Of a stretch of 64,000 nucleotides of DNA, positions 62,006-64,000 are shown one piece after another. The DNA comes from CAZTHL01 sp964613585 (GTDB lineage Bacteria > Pseudomonadota > Alphaproteobacteria > DSM-16000 > Inquilinaceae): assembly GCA_964613585.1 (NCBI GenBank), contig CAZTHL010000008.1, positions 1 through 64,000 of the forward strand. The letters run 5' to 3'. The position numbers were made by a program, and so were the translations under genes. The notes beneath the pieces were generated by a model, which made no database searches, had not been told where the DNA came from, and saw only the letters and a list, made by a program, of their open reading frames with translations. Each line of letters opens with the position of its first letter. The first letter of the stretch is position 1.

Positions 62006-62976
62006 GCCATGTCCTGGTCACCGGCGCGACCGGCTTCGTCGGCCGCGCCGTGGTGCCGCGCCTGGCGGCGGACGGCCACCGGGTGCGGGCCGCGGGCCGG
62101 CGCGAGACCGGCAATATCGGCCCCTACTCGGACTGGACCGGGCTGCTCGACGGGATCGAGGTGGTGGTCCATCTCGCCGCGCGCGTGCACGATCTGTCGG
62201 GCACCCTGCCCGAGGTCGACGAGGACTTCGCCTGGGTGAACGCCGAGGGCACCTTCCGCCTCGCCGAGCAGGCGGCGGCGCTCGGCGTCCGCCGCTTCGT
62301 CCACGTCAGCACGGCCAAGGTGGCGGGCGAGCGCAGCGGCGCACGGCCGGTGAACGAGGATGATCCCGTGGCGCCGGCGGACGAGTACGCCCACTCCAAA
62401 TGGCGCGCCGAGCAGCATGTGCGCGAGGTGTCGGCGCTCACCGGCATGGAGGCCGTGGTGCTGCGCCCGCCTCTGGTCTACGGCCCGGGCGTCGGCGGCA
62501 ACTTCCGCGCGCTCATGGCGCTGTGCGCGCGGCCGCTGCCGCTGCCCTTCGGCACCGTCGACAACCGGCGCAGCTTGGTGTCCGTCGCCAATCTGGCCGA
62601 CGCGCTCGCCGTCTGCGTGGCGCATCCCGAGGCCGCGGGGCTGACCGGCTTCGTGTGCGACGCGGAGCCGGTCGGCACGGCGCACCTGGTGACGGAGATC
62701 CGCCACGCGCTCGGCCGGCCGCCCGGGCTGGTGGCGGTGCCGCCGGCGGTCCTGCGGGCCGGCGCCCGGCTGGCCGGCCGCGGCGCCCGAGCATCCCGGC
62801 TGCTCGACTCGTTCGAGCTGTCGGCACGCGGCCTGTCGGAACGGACCGGCTGGCAGCCCCGGCAGGCCCGGGCGGACGGCGTGCGCGCCGCGGTCGAGGC
62901 CTTCCAGGCGGAGCCGGCGGAGGTGCCGGGCCGTCCCGCGGCGGCTGCCGGCGGACCCGGGGCGCGGCGATCGTGA
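62002..62976 (+). CDS. NAD-dependent epimerase/dehydratase
   Basis: 324 residues. The Rossmann N-terminus L-V-T-G-A-T-G-F-V-G-R-A, V-V-H-L-A-A-R-V-H-D and the catalytic Y-A-H-S-K (about 131-135) identify an extended SDR sugar epimerase/dehydratase. R-P-P-L-V-Y-G-P-G-V follows. It overlaps the sugar-1-phosphate transferase gene, a pairing known from polysaccharide clusters. It probably prepares the nucleotide sugar or modifies the lipid-linked one; which sugar is not evident. Confidence 0.9.
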   Translation: MSHVLVTGATGFVGRAVVPRLAADGHRVRAAGRRETGNIGPYSDWTGLLDGIEVVVHLAARVHDLSGTLPEVDEDFAWVNAEGTFRLAEQAAALGVRRFVHVSTAKVAGERSGARPVNEDDPVAPADEYAHSKWRAEQHVREVSALTGMEAVVLRPPLVYGPGVGGNFRALMALCARPLPLPFGTVDNRRSLVSVANLADALAVCVAHPEAAGLTGFVCDAEPVGTAHLVTEIRHALGRPPGLVAVPPAVLRAGARLAGRGARASRLLDSFELSARGLSERTGWQPRQARADGVRAAVEAFQAEPAEVPGRPAAAAGGPGARRS

Positions 62977-63587
62977 CCCGGCTGCGCGCCCTGGCCCTCC
63001 TCCTGGCGACGGCCGGACCCGGCGCCTGCGGCGGCACGACGCCGGTCGGCGAGGCGCCGCGGCCCGAGAGCCCGCCGCTTGAGGTCGCCGCGTTCGATCA
63101 GGCGGCGGCCGAGCGCAGCCTGGCCGAGGCCGAGGACGCCGAGGCGGAAGGCGACCTCGAGCGCGCGGCCGAGGGCTTCCGGGCGGCCGCCACCACTTGG
63201 CCGGCTCTGGTCGAGGCCTGGGCGGGGCTGGCCCGGGTCGCCGGCCGGCTCGGCGAGCCCCGGGAGCAGCAAGCGGCCCGGTTCCTGGCCCAGCGCCTGG
63301 AGCAGTACCCGAGCGAGGCACTCTTTGTGCAGCGCGAGGTGAACATCGCGCTCAAAGCCTATCTGGCCGAGCTCGAGGCCTCGGCCGATCCGAACCCGCT
63401 GCTGGTCGACTACGGCGCCACGGTGAGCCGGTTCTGGGAAGCGCTCTACCGGGAACGCGGCCGCTTCGAGCGCCCCGGGCTGCCGGTGTTCAACCTCCAG
63501 GCCCGCGAGGTGCCGGCGGCGATGGTCACCGGCGGCGGGCTGCTGTTCTACCTCGGCTCGATCGTGTCCCAGACCGGAGACGAGTAG
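62973..63587 (+). CDS. hypothetical exported protein, possible lipoprotein
   Basis: 204 residues from GTG 62973, which overlaps the epimerase stop. An N-terminal hydrophobic segment (L-R-A-L-A-L-L-L-A-T-A-G-P-G-A-C-G-G) has a cysteine that might be a lipid-attachment site, although P-G-A-C is not a clean lipobox. Residues about 35-130 are alpha-helical with tetratricopeptide-like helices (A-E-G-D-L-E-R-A-A-E-G-F). No catalytic motif is seen. It is probably cotranscribed with the two genes upstream. Confidence 0.7.
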   Translation: MTRLRALALLLATAGPGACGGTTPVGEAPRPESPPLEVAAFDQAAAERSLAEAEDAEAEGDLERAAEGFRAAATTWPALVEAWAGLARVAGRLGEPREQQAARFLAQRLEQYPSEALFVQREVNIALKAYLAELEASADPNPLLVDYGATVSRFWEALYRERGRFERPGLPVFNLQAREVPAAMVTGGGLLFYLGSIVSQTGDE

Positions 63588-63605
63588 CGGGCGGCCGGCC
63601 CGCCG

Positions 63606-64000
63606 TCACGCCGGCTGCGCCCGGGCGATGGCGGGGCGCTGATCCATGCGCCGCGCCAGGTCCATGCCGCGGGTCCATTTGTAGACCTCGACCGAGATGA
63701 ACTTGGTCACGGCGATGCCGAGCAGCGTCGCCCAGGCGAGCGGCGAGATCGGCTCGACATTGAGCACGTCGCGCCAGCCGGGGATGTGCAGCGAGGCGAT
63801 GTGGATGGCCTGCGCCGCCGCCGCGGCGGCAACCACGAGCCAGTTGTTGCTGAGCGGCACGCGGAACGCCGAGCGGCGCTCCGAGCGGACGTTGAAGATG
63901 TGCACGTTCTCGAATAGCACCATGAGCATCAGCAGCAGGTTGCTCGCCTCGAAGGCGCTGTAGCCGAGCTCGTAGAACAGCACGTAGAACACGGCGAAGC
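63606..64000 (-). CDS. P-type cation-transporting ATPase, C-terminal part (runs off the window)
   Basis: At least 131 residues, the C-terminal membrane domain of a P2-type cation ATPase: A-F-E-A-S-N-L-L-L-M-L-M-V-L-F-E-N-V-H-I-F-N, F-R-V-P-L-S-N-N-W-L and P-I-S-P-L-A-W-A-T-L-L-G-I-A. The upstream part lies beyond position 64000. It converges on the lipoprotein gene. It is a different gene from the full-length ATPase at 26773-29508. Confidence 0.8.
   Translation of the reverse strand, partial: FAVFYVLFYELGYSAFEASNLLLMLMVLFENVHIFNVRSERRSAFRVPLSNNWLVVAAAAAAQAIHIASLHIPGWRDVLNVEPISPLAWATLLGIAVTKFISVEVYKWTRGMDLARRMDQRPAIARAQPA

Overview
The window is very GC-rich, densely coded chromosomal DNA. 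The gene families point to an alphaproteobacterium, probably in or near the Rhodospirillales/Geminicoccales (inference): an alphaproteobacterial RpoH, a NepR/EcfG general-stress pair, TRAP and TAXI transport components, ubiA, pmbA and egtB/egtD. No rRNA, tRNA, CRISPR array, prophage or intact transposase was recognised.

Layout. 0.1-7.3 kb: a LysR regulator with an amber codon at position 5, a peroxiredoxin, a DUF1993 protein, decayed sequence and a long AsmA protein. 7.6-13.1 kb: DUF4169 protein, sulfotransferase, DUF3047 protein, TAXI-type binding protein, lpdA. 13.4-24.9 kb: a complete NAD(P)-linked group 3b-type [NiFe]-hydrogenase locus. hypF-hypD-hypE run leftward. The iron-sulfur (beta) subunit, a stand-alone cyclic-nucleotide-binding protein, the flavin (gamma) subunit, the small and large subunits, the maturation protease and hypA-hypB-hypC run rightward. 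The divergent promoter region carries a perfect FNR/FixK box. 24.9-33.6 kb: a broken methyltransferase gene, a stress-protein homologue, a P-type cation ATPase, ubiA, a methyltransferase, a GGCT-like protein and mepA. 33.7-43.6 kb: Bcr/CflA-type exporter, pmbA, a phosphatase-like protein that has lost its metal ligands, rpoH, a nuclease, rsmI, cfa and a hydroxyacid dehydrogenase. 43.7-49.5 kb: SH3 protein, nepR and ecfG facing each other, class II photolyase, PRC-barrel protein, cbiB. 49.7-55.4 kb: a TRAP transporter operon and egtB-egtD. 55.8-64 kb: a second hydroxyacid dehydrogenase, a vapC remnant with tandem repeats, a 1109-residue cyclase-ATPase-TPR protein, an undecaprenyl-phosphate sugar transferase with an epimerase and a putative lipoprotein, and the 3' part of another P-type ATPase.

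The most unusual signal is a dispersed, non-coding, strongly palindromic element of about 125 bp, seen in eight full or partial copies. Its terminal inverted repeat is close to GAGCGTTTCCG and it sits next to TA dinucleotides. Four copies abut exactly the TA of the TAG stop codon of a neighbouring gene. One copy splits a methyltransferase gene, and removing 127 bp restores the frame. One supplies the C-terminus and stop codon of a gene. One is interrupted by a second hairpin repeat that also occurs elsewhere. This looks like a MITE-like family mobilised by a TA-targeting transposase outside the window.

Limits: protein families were assigned from remembered motifs, without database searches. 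Starts are the best-supported codons and several are uncertain.
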